From Actinacidiphila rubida (GTDB lineage: Bacteria > Actinomycetota > Actinomycetes > Streptomycetales > Streptomycetaceae), in assembly GCF_900110255.1 (NCBI RefSeq), contig NZ_FODD01000033.1:36914-100913 (forward strand): 64,000 bases of DNA, given 5' to 3'. The notes beneath the pieces are model-generated. The model saw only the letters and a program-made list of their open reading frames with translations. It did no database searches and was not told the origin of the DNA. Of the stretch, positions 41,543 to 50,239 are shown one piece after another. Each line of letters begins with the position of its first letter. The stretch's first letter is position 1. Both the position numbers and the translations under genes were made by a program.

Positions 41543-42238
41543 TCAGTGGTCGTGGCGATCGCAGCCGTCATGACGCCCGTCGCGGTCGTGCCCGTGGTGC
41601 CTGATCGTGGTGGTGTCGGTGGCGGTGCGGGTGGCGGGGTCACCGCCTCCGGTGACGGTGGCGGTGTTGGTGACCCGCGCACGGGCGTTGCAGGAGATGC
41701 CGACCTTCAAGGTGACGGGCGGGTAGTGGTGCCCGGCGGGCAGGACGTCGCCGCGGGTGCAGGTGAGGGTGGCCGGCGTGCAGCGCCATCCCCGGCCGGT
41801 GATCCTGTCGGCCCGAAGACCCGCGGGGAGGACGTCGTGGACGGTGACCGTGGTGCCGTTGGTGGGGGCGGCGGCGGTGGTGGCGTCGCCCACCGTGATC
41901 GTGTACACGCCGTCCTGGCCCTGGACGAAGGTGCCCGCGTGCGTCTTGGCGATGGTCAGGGAGGGCCGGCGGACCGGAACGACGGTAAAGGTGAGGCCGG
42001 TATCGGCGGTGCCGGCGGTGGCGGCGGTGCCGCCGGGGTGGGTGGCGGCGGTGCCGCCGGGTGCGGTGAGAGCGGTGGCGGTGAAGGTGTCCATCACCGG
42101 CGCCGTCCCGTCGTTGACGTAGGAGCGCTGGACCGTGGCGGTCGAGGCCGTGGCCACGACGATCGCCAGGACGGCCAGCCGGGCCATCGTGACCTTCCCC
42201 GTCCTGCGGGCCCGCGCCCTCAGCCGCAAGCGAAACAT
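41543..42238 (-). CDS. Exported surface protein with a DUF11-like domain
   Basis: A 231-residue protein starting at ATG 42238, 8 bases after a perfect GGAGGT site. A basic N-terminus and hydrophobic AVLAIVVATASTATV form a signal peptide or anchor. The C-terminal part has LTIAKTHAGTFVQGQDGVYTITVGD, TVTVHDVLPAGLRADRITGRGWRC and CNARARVTNTATVTGGGD, the pattern of DUF11/adhesin repeats. The tail is His/Asp-rich. It probably lies outside the membrane and joins the WxL-like cassette. Confidence 0.7.
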   Translation of the reverse strand: MFRLRLRARARRTGKVTMARLAVLAIVVATASTATVQRSYVNDGTAPVMDTFTATALTAPGGTAATHPGGTAATAGTADTGLTFTVVPVRRPSLTIAKTHAGTFVQGQDGVYTITVGDATTAAAPTNGTTVTVHDVLPAGLRADRITGRGWRCTPATLTCTRGDVLPAGHHYPPVTLKVGISCNARARVTNTATVTGGGDPATRTATDTTTIRHHGHDRDGRHDGCDRHDH

Positions 42239-42467
42239 GCCGTGCCTACCTCCCGTGCCGGGGCTTGCTCCAGCCCGCCCTTTCCCCTGCCTGAACAGCG
42301 ACATCTCCACTTCCCAACCGTCGATGACAAGCCGTAGTCGGATCTCGGCGCGCGGAACGCCGGCGCCGCCGCGAAAAGGGGCCGGCGGCACGCTCGATGA
42401 CGACCCGTCATATGTCGCCCATGGAGCGGATCAACCGGCTGCGGGGGCGACCCTGGGCTGGGAGTGG

Positions 42468-43541
42468 TCACCGGCGGCGCCGCAGGAACGTGGACAGCGG
42501 AAGGCACACGGCGGCGAGGACGAGGACGGAGAGCCCGGCGACCACAGGGCTGGGGAAGCGCCCTTGCCCGACGGCCGCCGCGGCGACCGTTCCGGCGCCA
42601 CCGGAAGCCGCCGGGAAGGTGATGGTGGCGCGTGTGGTGCGCTCGACCAGGCCGCTGTTGAACGTGAGCGCCACGGTCCAGGGGCCGGCCGGCAGTTGTG
42701 CGTCCAGCGGGACGACCGCCTCCGCATGGTCACCCGGAGCCAGTGCGGTGTCCGTCTCGGCGGCCGGGAACGGTCCGGCGCGCAGCCCGGCCGGCCCGTC
42801 GGAGAGGGCGAGCGCCCCGTTGATGTCCAGGGCGCGGCCCCCCGTGTTCTGGATCCGGGCGCGGACCTCCGCCCGCCCGTCGCGGGCCCGGGACACAGAG
42901 AGCCGCCCGATCGTGAAGTCCGAGGGTGGCTCACCACCGGGACCGACGTCGATGTACATGCGGACGCCCACCCGGCCCAGCATCGTCAGCGTGTGCGAGC
43001 GGTCCGTGCCGATGCCCGTCTGCGCCCAGATGACGCCGTACCGCTCCCCGGCGGCGGCGTCCCTGGGCACCTGGATGGTGGCGTGTACCCGTGCTGTTTC
43101 GGAGGCCGCCAGCTCGAGGTCCGCGGTGTCGAGTGAGGTCCAGCCGGTCAGTTCGTCGGGGGTGCGCTGCGGCGCGAAGGTGAACGTGCCGTTGGCGATG
43201 GCGGCCGCCGCGGCGTAGACGTTGACGTGGATCGGTGTGGACGACTCGTTGGTGACCTCCACCCGCCGCTCGATGGTCGAGCCGGGCGCGAGGTGGTCGA
43301 TGATGTAGGCGTGTGCCCGGGGATCGGCACGGCGGCTTTCCGGGGCGTCGAGCAGCTTGATGCCGATGGTCCTGCTCCCGGCCGGGTGGGCGGGGGAGGA
43401 CGGCTCGGGCGTCCCCGCCGCCGGGGTCATCGCGGCCGCCGGCGTCGCTCCGGTGGCCGGGGTCATCGCGGCCGCCTGGACGAAGGCCAGCGCCAGCAGC
43501 ACAACCCAGTACCGGCGCGCGCCCTTCAGTGCGTCAGGCAA
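42468..43541 (-). CDS. DUF916-like membrane-anchored surface protein
   Basis: A 357-residue protein with a signal peptide (YWVVLLALAFVQAAAM) and a C-terminal membrane anchor (VVAGLSVLVLAAVCLPLS) followed by RRRR. The body has an immunoglobulin-like pattern (YIIDHLAPGSTIERRVEVTNESSTPIHVNVYAA, GERYGVIWAQTG, VRARIQNTGGRALD). This matches the DUF916/WxL-interacting protein layout. The start is a TTG that overlaps the upstream stop (TTGCCTGA), so translation is coupled. It lies between a WxL-like small protein and a DUF11-like gene. Confidence 0.72.
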   Translation of the reverse strand: MPDALKGARRYWVVLLALAFVQAAAMTPATGATPAAAMTPAAGTPEPSSPAHPAGSRTIGIKLLDAPESRRADPRAHAYIIDHLAPGSTIERRVEVTNESSTPIHVNVYAAAAAIANGTFTFAPQRTPDELTGWTSLDTADLELAASETARVHATIQVPRDAAAGERYGVIWAQTGIGTDRSHTLTMLGRVGVRMYIDVGPGGEPPSDFTIGRLSVSRARDGRAEVRARIQNTGGRALDINGALALSDGPAGLRAGPFPAAETDTALAPGDHAEAVVPLDAQLPAGPWTVALTFNSGLVERTTRATITFPAASGGAGTVAAAAVGQGRFPSPVVAGLSVLVLAAVCLPLSTFLRRRR

Positions 43542-44049
43542 CGGATTGGGTCAGCGTTCCGGTGTAGGCCCCGCCGACGGCGGCGGCGGGCACGTGAACG
43601 GTGACGGTCGGGTTCCAGGTCGCGGTGTTGTCTCCGACCCCGGCGCTTCCGGTGACCACCGTCTGCGCGGAGTTGCTCAGCGTCACGGGCGTTGTGGTGG
43701 CGGTGATGGTACCGGTCGTCGTGATCGACCCGGGATCGTAGCCGGCGCTGGTGGCGGGGATCGTCGAGGGACCGCTGGCGAAGTCCGTCTCCGCCGCGGT
43801 CACCGTCCAACTGGCCGAGGCCAGGGCACGGTCGTCGGTGACGGTCACGGGACCGAGCGCCCCGCTGATCGTGGTGCCGGGCGCTCCCGAGCCGAGGGCG
43901 ACGCTGACCGGTACCGACATCGTCAACGCGCCCGAGGTGACGTTGTACGTGATGGTGGTGGAGGGGTCGTCGGCCGCGACGGCGAGGCCCGGCTGGACCA
44001 GGACGAGCGCAGTGGCTGCGGCCGCGACAGACAGGCTTCGTGCGCGCAC
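43534..44049 (-). CDS. WxL-like exported beta-rich protein
   Basis: A 171-residue protein from GTG 44049, with GGGAG 5 bases upstream. Signal peptide over residues 1-28 (SLSVAAAATALVLVQPGLAVAA). The mature part is Thr/Ser/Gly-rich and includes LGPVTVTDDRALASASWTVTAAETDF, a Trp-x-(Val/Leu) motif like that of Firmicute WxL proteins. It precedes a DUF916-like gene, the usual WxL partner. It may bind the cell wall non-covalently. Confidence 0.65.
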   Translation of the reverse strand: MRARSLSVAAAATALVLVQPGLAVAADDPSTTITYNVTSGALTMSVPVSVALGSGAPGTTISGALGPVTVTDDRALASASWTVTAAETDFASGPSTIPATSAGYDPGSITTTGTITATTTPVTLSNSAQTVVTGSAGVGDNTATWNPTVTVHVPAAAVGGAYTGTLTQSVA

Positions 44050-44258
44050 GGTGACTCCCGAGGTAGCCGACGCCGGCCAGCGGATGTGCTGGCCGACAGC
44101 GGACGTGCTGGCTGACGCGAGGCAGACAATCGGGCGCGGCCTGTTCACACAAGCCGACGCGCGCCGCGCTGCGCCACACGAATGACCACATTGGATCACC
44201 TGGCCGCGGGGGACGGGTGGGCGGCGGCGACCGGCGTCGTCAACCGCGAACCGTGCGC

Positions 44259-45323
44259 TCAGAGGGGGAGGTGGGCGTGGATGACGCCGGGAATCGCCGA
44301 CCAGGCGGCCAGGCCGCTGGGGGTGAGGAGGGCGGCCCAGTAGTCGTCGGGAGAGGAGGGGCTGCCAACCAGGCGAATGAGCGGGTCCTTGACGGGCGCC
44401 GTCAGGTGGAGCGGGGCGGAGAAGGTGATGACGTAGGTCGTTCCGGCATCGCAGTGCAGCACGGCGTGCACGGGTGTGCCGGAGACGGCGAACGCGATCC
44501 GGACCTGCTCCTTGCGCTGCCCGCACTGGTAGAGGAGGCCGGCGGCGGTGGTGCGGCCGGCCAGGTGCTGCTCGGCGGGTGCGGGCCCGAGTGTGAGCGT
44601 GTCCGGGTCGGGGACTCCGGAGCGGGACTGGCCGCCCACCCGGCCGACGACGAGCCACCAGCGCACGTTCCCGGTCGTGCGGACCGTCATGGTGACCGGT
44701 GTGCCGGGTGCGACCACCGTGTTGGGGCCGGAGCGGACGCCTTCGGCGACGAGGTCGGCCTCGGCGCTCAACCCTGCCGCGCAGTTGGGGGTGGAGGGTC
44801 GCGGGGGGACGGACAGGTCGCTGCCGAGCGTGCCGTGGTCGTCGACGCCGATGGCGCCCTTGCCCACGCAGCGCAGTTCGACGGCGCCGATCCTGCTGCC
44901 GTCGGGGATCGTCACCTGTTTGGTTCCCGGACCGGTTCCGTAGGCGATGGCGAGACTGGTGGACAAGGTGGTGTTGGGCACGGAGAACAGTGCCGGGTAG
45001 TGGCCGTCGGCCGTGGCCGGGGAGGTGGTCTTGGGGGTGGCCGCCGGTGTCGGCGTGGCGGTTGCCCGGCCGGTCCGGCCGGCCTGGCTGGGCGCTCCGG
45101 CGGGGTGGGCGCCCTGGTCGAGGAGGGCCGGCGTCATGGCTGCGGCCACGGCCACGACGGCCAGGGCGCTCGCCGCGCCCGCCCTGTGGGTGCGGCGGCG
45201 CCGGGACGCGCGCAGCTGCACCTGGGCGAGCCGGCGGGGGTTGCCCGGTGGGTCTGCCGCGGCGTCGGCCAGCAGGCCGGGCAGGCGGTTTTCGAGGTCG
45301 TCCGCGTGGTGCGTGGTGTTCAT
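44259..45323 (-). CDS. Membrane protein paired with a SigE-family sigma factor
   Basis: A 354-residue protein. Residues 1-45 are cytoplasmic and Arg-rich (RRLAQVQLRASRRRRTHR), followed by one membrane segment (AGAASALAVVAVAAAMTPAL), a Pro/Thr-rich linker and an external domain with Cys pairs. It lies 44 bases behind a sigma factor gene in the same orientation, as anti-sigma factors do. An anti-sigma role is likely but no zinc-binding motif is seen. Confidence 0.7.
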   Translation of the reverse strand: MNTTHHADDLENRLPGLLADAAADPPGNPRRLAQVQLRASRRRRTHRAGAASALAVVAVAAAMTPALLDQGAHPAGAPSQAGRTGRATATPTPAATPKTTSPATADGHYPALFSVPNTTLSTSLAIAYGTGPGTKQVTIPDGSRIGAVELRCVGKGAIGVDDHGTLGSDLSVPPRPSTPNCAAGLSAEADLVAEGVRSGPNTVVAPGTPVTMTVRTTGNVRWWLVVGRVGGQSRSGVPDPDTLTLGPAPAEQHLAGRTTAAGLLYQCGQRKEQVRIAFAVSGTPVHAVLHCDAGTTYVITFSAPLHLTAPVKDPLIRLVGSPSSPDDYWAALLTPSGLAAWSAIPGVIHAHLPL

Positions 45324-45367
45324 GGCGGTGATGGACTCTTTTCCGCGGTCGTGGGAAGGGGGCCGGG

Positions 45368-45895
45368 TCAGCTCGCGGCGCCGGTGAACGCCTTGAGCAG
45401 CTCAGGGTGCGCCCGCAGTTTCGCCAGCGCGCGCGAGGACTGGGTCTTGACGGTGTCCACCGAGCGGTTGAGGCAGTAGGCGGTCTCGGCGACGGACAGC
45501 CCCTCGTAGTAGCGGAGCACGACGACCGCCTGCTGGGCGGGCGAGAGTTCACCGATGAGCCGCAGGACCAGCGCGCGGGTGGCGTAGCGTTCGGCGAAGT
45601 CCTCGACGGCCGGCAGGCGTTCGCCGTCCCAGAAGTCACCGCTGGGTAGTTCGTGCCGCCAGCGCCGCCGCCACCAGGTGGCGTAGGAGGTGACGAGGAT
45701 GCGCCGTACGTAGGGTTCCGGGAACTCCTCGATCTGCTTCCAGCGCGGGTAGGCCTTGGCGAGGGCGGTCTGCAGGAGGTCCTCCGCCTTGCCCCAGTCG
45801 CGGGTGAGCAGGAAGGCCGTCCGTAAAAGGGTGGGGCCGCGTGTCGTGACGAACGCGTCGAAGGTGACCTTGGCCTCTTCGGCCGTCGGGGACAT
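45368..45895 (-). CDS. SigE-family RNA polymerase sigma factor
   Basis: A 175-residue ECF-type factor of the SigE subfamily typical of actinomycetes. Region 2 is FVTTRGPTLLRTAFLLTRDWGKAEDLLQTALAKAYPRW; region 4 is LRLIGELSPAQQAVVVLRYYEGLSVAETAYCLNRSVDTVKTQSSRALAKL. The ATG is at 45895. It is followed by a membrane protein gene that probably controls its activity. Confidence 0.93.
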   Translation of the reverse strand: MSPTAEEAKVTFDAFVTTRGPTLLRTAFLLTRDWGKAEDLLQTALAKAYPRWKQIEEFPEPYVRRILVTSYATWWRRRWRHELPSGDFWDGERLPAVEDFAERYATRALVLRLIGELSPAQQAVVVLRYYEGLSVAETAYCLNRSVDTVKTQSSRALAKLRAHPELLKAFTGAAS

Positions 45896-46319
45896 AGGCG
45901 GTACCTCTGATCTGCCGGGTGCGGCGGTCCGGTGGTGCGGCGGGGCGGCGGTTCGCGGTGGCCGGGGAGCGGGCGTTCTGGCCCGGGGCCGGTTCGGGGC
46001 GGGTCCGCTTGCGGGTTTCGCAGACCTGACGACGACGCGGGCCTACATGGTGGCAACCACCGCGCGGTCGTTGCCGATTCGTTACGGCACCTGCGGGGGT
46101 GCCGCCTCCGCGCCCCCAAGAACCCTGCGCGGCCCGGAGGACCCGGAAAAGAGCAGGACGCTGCCCGTCGCCCACGGACACCGTCCGGCCGGACGACCGG
46201 GTCGGCCCCCGGAGCCGGCGTCGCTGGGCTGGTTTCCTTGACGGTTGGGCCGGCGCGGGATTCACTGCGGGATCGACAGCGAGACATGGGGGCGGGCAAC
46301 GGTGATCTCGGAGCCGGAA
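45896..46319. other. Divergent intergenic region
   Basis: Between the leftward sigma factor gene and the rightward membrane protein gene. No supported ORF and no clear promoter boxes were found. Confidence 0.4.
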
Positions 46320-47087
46320 ATGGGCGACGGGCCCGAGAACCGCTGGGGCGCCGGTGCTTTCGCCGACACGGTCGGTACAGCGCCGGCCAACCGAGGCGGA
46401 TGGCCGTGGAGATGGGTCGTCGGAGCCGTCATAGCGACCTCGGCTGCGGGGGCGCTGGTACTCCACCTCACCGGGTACGGACAGGCATCCCGTCCCGATC
46501 TTCACCACTACACGCTCTCGGAAAGCCCCTGCAGCGGCGACAACCTCAAACCACTGACCGACTCCTTCGCCACCGAGCACTTCGCGGCGGCCCCGGCTGC
46601 CATACGGACCGGCCCCGCGCTCGACCTGGCCCAGTGCACACTCGACGCGCAAGGCTCCGTCGGAGCCAAGTGGGCGGTCCTCTACAACGCCGTCGTCACG
46701 GTGCAGCTGCACAAGAAGACCGACCCGGCCCCTGAATTCGACGACCTCGGCGGCCCTCACCCCTTGGGGCAGAATGCGCCGTGGATGGCGGTCGTCGATC
46801 CGTCGGGCATCGTGACCTCGAGCAGAGCCCAGGCCAGCGTTCCTGTGCCCGGTCTCGGGGACAGCGCCTACCTGCTCACCGACGACGACGGCGACGAGAC
46901 CCTGACCGTCCGTCACGGCGGCGCGGTCCTCACCATTGCCCTCAGCGTTGCTGAACAGTGGAGCGGACCGGGCGGGGCCCCGCCCCCGGACGCAGATGGC
47001 TACCCGCAGAAGCCGCCCCGCCTGAACGCCTTCCGCCCGGCCCTTGTCGCCACCATGCGCACGCTGATGACTGCCCTGTCCCGGTGA
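46320..47087 (+). CDS. Single-pass membrane protein, function unknown
   Basis: A 255-residue protein from ATG 46320 (GGAG 7 bases before; the GTG at 46302 is an alternative). It has a short cytoplasmic N-terminus, a membrane segment WRWVVGAVIATSAAGALVLHL, and an external domain with two Cys (ESPCSGDN, LAQCTLDA) and the strand-like SVPVPGLGDSAYLLTDDDGDETLTVRHGGAVLTIALS. It resembles exported DUF3558-like or sensor proteins in build, but I cannot assign a family. Confidence 0.6.
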   Translation: MGDGPENRWGAGAFADTVGTAPANRGGWPWRWVVGAVIATSAAGALVLHLTGYGQASRPDLHHYTLSESPCSGDNLKPLTDSFATEHFAAAPAAIRTGPALDLAQCTLDAQGSVGAKWAVLYNAVVTVQLHKKTDPAPEFDDLGGPHPLGQNAPWMAVVDPSGIVTSSRAQASVPVPGLGDSAYLLTDDDGDETLTVRHGGAVLTIALSVAEQWSGPGGAPPPDADGYPQKPPRLNAFRPALVATMRTLMTALSR

Positions 47088-47411
47088 GGCCGCAGGACGC
47101 CTGGAGACAGGGGCTTCGCCGCCCGCAACGCCTCCGGGGCTGACGGCCGAGCGCGGCCCGGGTCCGGCTGGTGCCGGCGGGCTGGGCGGGCCCGGTATCG
47201 GCGCGGCAGCCGCCGCGGTGTATGACCCGCTCGGGGCGGCCGCTGCCGGGCAAGGGCGTTTCGACACCTGTCTGGCGCGGGGGCCGGATAACGGGAAGGA
47301 CGTTCAGCGCCGCGGCCGGCCGCCCGGCGCGCCCCGCGGTGGCGGGCGGCGGCGTGCCCGCCGAAAGCGTAATCGGCGGGTGCCCCCGCGGTGGTCGGCC
47401 AGGCTTTGCCC
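47088..47411. other. Intergenic stretch without a supported gene
   Basis: ORFs here have no family resemblance. Promoter of the TMEM175-like gene is expected near its right end. Confidence 0.4.
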
Positions 47412-48062
47412 ATGAGCGTGAGCGTCGAGGATCCCGAAAGCCGCAACCTGGCGCGGCTGATCGCGCTGTCCGACGGGATCTTCGCCATCGCGATGACGCT
47501 GCTGGTGCTCGACATCCATGTCACCAGCGGTCTGAACCCCGCCGAATTCCGCAGCATGCTGCACGACCTGCTGCCCCACATCGGCGCCTACGCGCTGAGC
47601 TTCACCATCCTCGCCGCCTTCTGGCGCGACCACCGGCGGATGCTGCAGATCGCCCGCCGGGTGGAAGGACCGGCGCTCCGGCTCACGCTCGCCGGGCTGG
47701 GCGCCATCGCGCTGCTGCCCTTCCCCACCACCTTGTTGTCGGAATACGGCTCCCAGCCCCTGGCCGTGGCCCTCTACGCAGGCACCGTCGCCCTCATCGA
47801 CCTGCTGCAACTGGCGGTGATCCAGGTCATCCGCCGCGAACGGCGGGCCGAGGGGGCGGGCCGCCACGAGACGACCGCAACCAGCTCCGGCGATCTGGAC
47901 ATCGTCACCGACCTGCTCGTGACCGCTGCGGTCTTCGGCGCCACGGTGCCGATCGCCTTCGCCTCCCCGAAAGCGGCACTGTGGACCTGGCTCGTGCTGG
48001 TCCCCCTCAAGTTCGCCCTGGGCCACCGCGCCCGCGCACACCCCCGGGGCAAGGGCGGCTGA
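47412..48062 (+). CDS. TMEM175 family (DUF1211) membrane channel protein
   Basis: A 216-residue protein with the family motif LIALSDGIFAIAMTLLVLDI in TM1 and further membrane segments (YALSFTILAAFWRDHRR, LAGLGAIALLPFPTT, LAVALYAGTVALIDLLQLAV, DLLVTAAVFGATVPIAFA). It is the second family member in the window. ATG 47412 follows an in-frame GTG at 47391 without a good ribosome binding site for either. Confidence 0.82.
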   Translation: MSVSVEDPESRNLARLIALSDGIFAIAMTLLVLDIHVTSGLNPAEFRSMLHDLLPHIGAYALSFTILAAFWRDHRRMLQIARRVEGPALRLTLAGLGAIALLPFPTTLLSEYGSQPLAVALYAGTVALIDLLQLAVIQVIRRERRAEGAGRHETTATSSGDLDIVTDLLVTAAVFGATVPIAFASPKAALWTWLVLVPLKFALGHRARAHPRGKGG

Positions 48063-48075
48063 AACGCACCGGGGC

Positions 48076-48405
48076 ATAGCTGGCATCGAGCGCTGGTAGC
48101 GGGGCAGGTGCGGGGGGAGCGCGGCGAGCGCGACACCGTCGCCTTCACGGACCGGGCCGACGTCGGCCGGGGCCGGCGCGAGGACCGCACGACCGCGTCG
48201 TCCAACGGGTCGGCACTCACGCCGCGTTCGGCGGTCAGCAGAGCCCACGGACTCCTCGGGCCGGCCGAGATTCCGCAGCGAACCGGCCAGCTGGATCACC
48301 GCACGGCGTCGCCGCCTGCCGGTCGGGCCGAGTTCCAGAGCCCGTTCGTACGGGCGGCACGGCACGGTCGCCAGCGCAGCCTCATCCAGGCCGTCGAGCA
48401 GCTGA
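48076..48405 (-). pseudogene. Fragment of a tetratricopeptide-repeat protein gene
   Basis: The minus strand reads RALELGPTGRRRRRAVIQLA and SLRNLGRPEES in one frame, then continues as APADVGPVREGDGVALAALPPHLPRYQR after a stretch in which a different frame (ADPLDDAVV) fits. These are recognisable segments of actinomycete TPR proteins, but no start or full frame remains. It is a broken remnant with at least two frame changes. Confidence 0.55.
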
Positions 48406-48510
48406 GTGCCTGCTCGCTCCCACGCAGTGGTGCCACGCCCGCACCGGAGGGGACAGCCCCACCGGACGGGGCGCCCCCCACGGCACCGGCGCCTTCCGAC
48501 CCACAACCAC
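48400..48510 (+). pseudogene. Degenerate copy of the 3' end of the S53 protease gene
   Basis: Translates as QWCHARTGGDSPTGRGAPHG followed by TGAF, against QWCHARTGWDGPTGLGTPHG TGAF at the end of the protease at 37785. The stop is lost (TGA became CGA), and similarity continues into the 3' flank (CCACGCCCCGCG). It is a remnant of a duplication that carried the gene end and its trailer. Confidence 0.75.
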
Positions 48511-48702
48511 GCCCCGCGAACATGCCGTTCGGCGACGCCCGTTCGGCCGGGCAGTGGATCGGCGACAGGTCGTGCCGAACCTGCGCGAGACCCTCTCGAC
48601 GACCCCTCTCTCGCGGCCGCGCCTGCGCTCCGGCGCGGTCGCGCCGGTCCGGACCGACCAGCCGCGCCGACCGGGGGCCCGGCCGGCGCGGCGGCGGCCG
48701 CG
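48511..48702. other. Degenerate intergenic stretch
   Basis: Weak similarity to the flank of the protease gene continues to about 48550; nothing else is seen. Confidence 0.35.
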
Positions 48703-49551
48703 TCACGAACAGACGGCGCTCACCCCGCCCGTGACGTCGTCGACGGTGAGCTGGAACGGCGCCGCGCCGTCCAGCGTCACGGTCCAGCCGTGCACGACGG
48801 TCCCCGACGCCGGCTCGTCGGCAAGCCATGTCACGGGGGCAGGACGGCCGCAGTCCGTGCCGCCCTTGCCGCCACCTGCCGGGTGCCCGTAGTGGCCGGC
48901 CACCGCCGGATCACCGGGCTCACCCCCGCGTGCGGTGCAACTGATCGCGGTGATCCGGCCGGTGACCGGATCCAGGGCCAGGGACGCCTGCCGGTCCAGC
49001 AGGGTCGTGCCGCGGTAGAACAGGACGTTCCCCGGATCGGCGGCCAGGACGCCGTCGGCCCGCTCGCCGCAGGTGACCCCGAGCCCGCCGTCGCCCCAGA
49101 CCCGGGTGAACGCGGCGGAATCGGAGAACAGTGCACGGACCGTCGTGAGGTCGACCTGCCCGCGCACCGAGGGGTGCTGGTACATCGTCGCCGCGGGAAA
49201 CAGCCCGCGCACCACGGCGTCCGCGCCGATCGGCGCGGACGGCACCACCGGACGCGTCGGGGCGAGGGTCGCCGGCGGCAGCGGCCGGTCGCGGTGACCG
49301 CCGCCCGTGCCGAGCACGATCACCGCCGTCGACGCGGCCGCGGCCACCACCGCCCCCACAGCGAGGGCGAACCGCGAGCGCCGCCAGGCTCCGGCCGCCC
49401 TCGCGATCGCCACCGGATCGAAATGCGGCGGCTGCTCGCAGCCGGCGAACTCGGCCATCACCGCGGTGAGTTCCGCCTCCAGCCGGGGCCCTGCGGCGGC
49501 GTCGTGCGCCGCGCTCACGTCGTCCATCGCGTCCTCGCGCTCCGCTGTCAT
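48703..49551 (-). CDS. Membrane protein paired with a second SigE-family sigma factor
   Basis: A 282-residue protein, ATG 49551 overlapping the sigma factor stop (ATGA). Cytoplasmic part of about 60 residues with CEQPPHFDP, a membrane segment FALAVGAVVAAAASTAVIVLG and an external domain with several Cys. An anti-sigma function is expected from the gene pair. The pair has the same order as 45895-44259. Confidence 0.72.
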   Translation of the reverse strand: MTAEREDAMDDVSAAHDAAAGPRLEAELTAVMAEFAGCEQPPHFDPVAIARAAGAWRRSRFALAVGAVVAAAASTAVIVLGTGGGHRDRPLPPATLAPTRPVVPSAPIGADAVVRGLFPAATMYQHPSVRGQVDLTTVRALFSDSAAFTRVWGDGGLGVTCGERADGVLAADPGNVLFYRGTTLLDRQASLALDPVTGRITAISCTARGGEPGDPAVAGHYGHPAGGGKGGTDCGRPAPVTWLADEPASGTVVHGWTVTLDGAAPFQLTVDDVTGGVSAVCS

Positions 49552-50075
49552 CGGGTACCTCCCCGGGTCGGGCCGGCGGCCTTGTCGCCGGCCCGGGCCC
49601 GCAGCTTGCCCAGCCCCCGGGCGGCCTGCGAGCGCACCGTGCTCTCGCGGATCCCCAGCAGGGCGGCGATCTCCGTGTCGGCCAGGTCCTCGAAGTAGCG
49701 CAGGACCAGGACGGTCCGCATGCTGACCGGCAGGGCCCGCAGGCCCCGCATCAACTCGTCGCGGGACAGGATCTGCTGGTAGGCGTCGGACCCCGGCGAC
49801 GGCGGGCCGCTGTCGCCCAGCAGCACCTCGGTCCCGGCGCGGCGCCGCAGCCGATGCCGGTCGTACACCAGGTTCACCAGGACCCGCCGCGCGTACGCCT
49901 CGGGCGCCTGGGCACGGCTCACCGTCCGCCAGTGGCGGCACAGGCGCTCCAGCGTCGACTGCACCAGGTCCTCGGCCTGGCCCCGATCTCCCGTCAGCAG
50001 CACCGCCGTTCGGAACAGCGCCCCCGATCTCGCCCTCACGAACGCGCTGAACTCCGCCACGTCGTCGGGACGCAT
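49548..50075 (-). CDS. SigE-family RNA polymerase sigma factor
   Basis: A 175-residue factor from ATG 50075, preceded by GGGGGTGGGA. Region 2: FVRARSGALFRTAVLLTGDRGQAEDLVQSTLERLCRHW. Region 4: LRALPVSMRTVLVLRYFEDLADTEIAALLGIRESTVRSQAARGLGKL. The longer reading starting at 50150 lacks a ribosome binding site. Its downstream partner overlaps by 4 bases. Confidence 0.93.
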   Translation of the reverse strand: MRPDDVAEFSAFVRARSGALFRTAVLLTGDRGQAEDLVQSTLERLCRHWRTVSRAQAPEAYARRVLVNLVYDRHRLRRRAGTEVLLGDSGPPSPGSDAYQQILSRDELMRGLRALPVSMRTVLVLRYFEDLADTEIAALLGIRESTVRSQAARGLGKLRARAGDKAAGPTRGGTR

Positions 50076-50239
50076 TCCCACCCCCTGTTCGCGCCATCCC
50101 TCACTGTCTCCACCCCACCAGACGGCGAACACCCCCACACTGCTGCACACCTGACCGCCCGTGACACATTCGTGATCCCGGCGGCCGCCGCCGGTCCAGG
50201 CCGCACGGGTTCCTCAGGGGTGCTCTGCGCGTTAGCGTC

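Noticed and set aside
43534..46299. 921-codon frame as a single large surface protein
   Set aside because: The part above 44049 is a shadow of the sigma factor and its partner; signal peptide and ribosome binding site place the start at GTG 44049.
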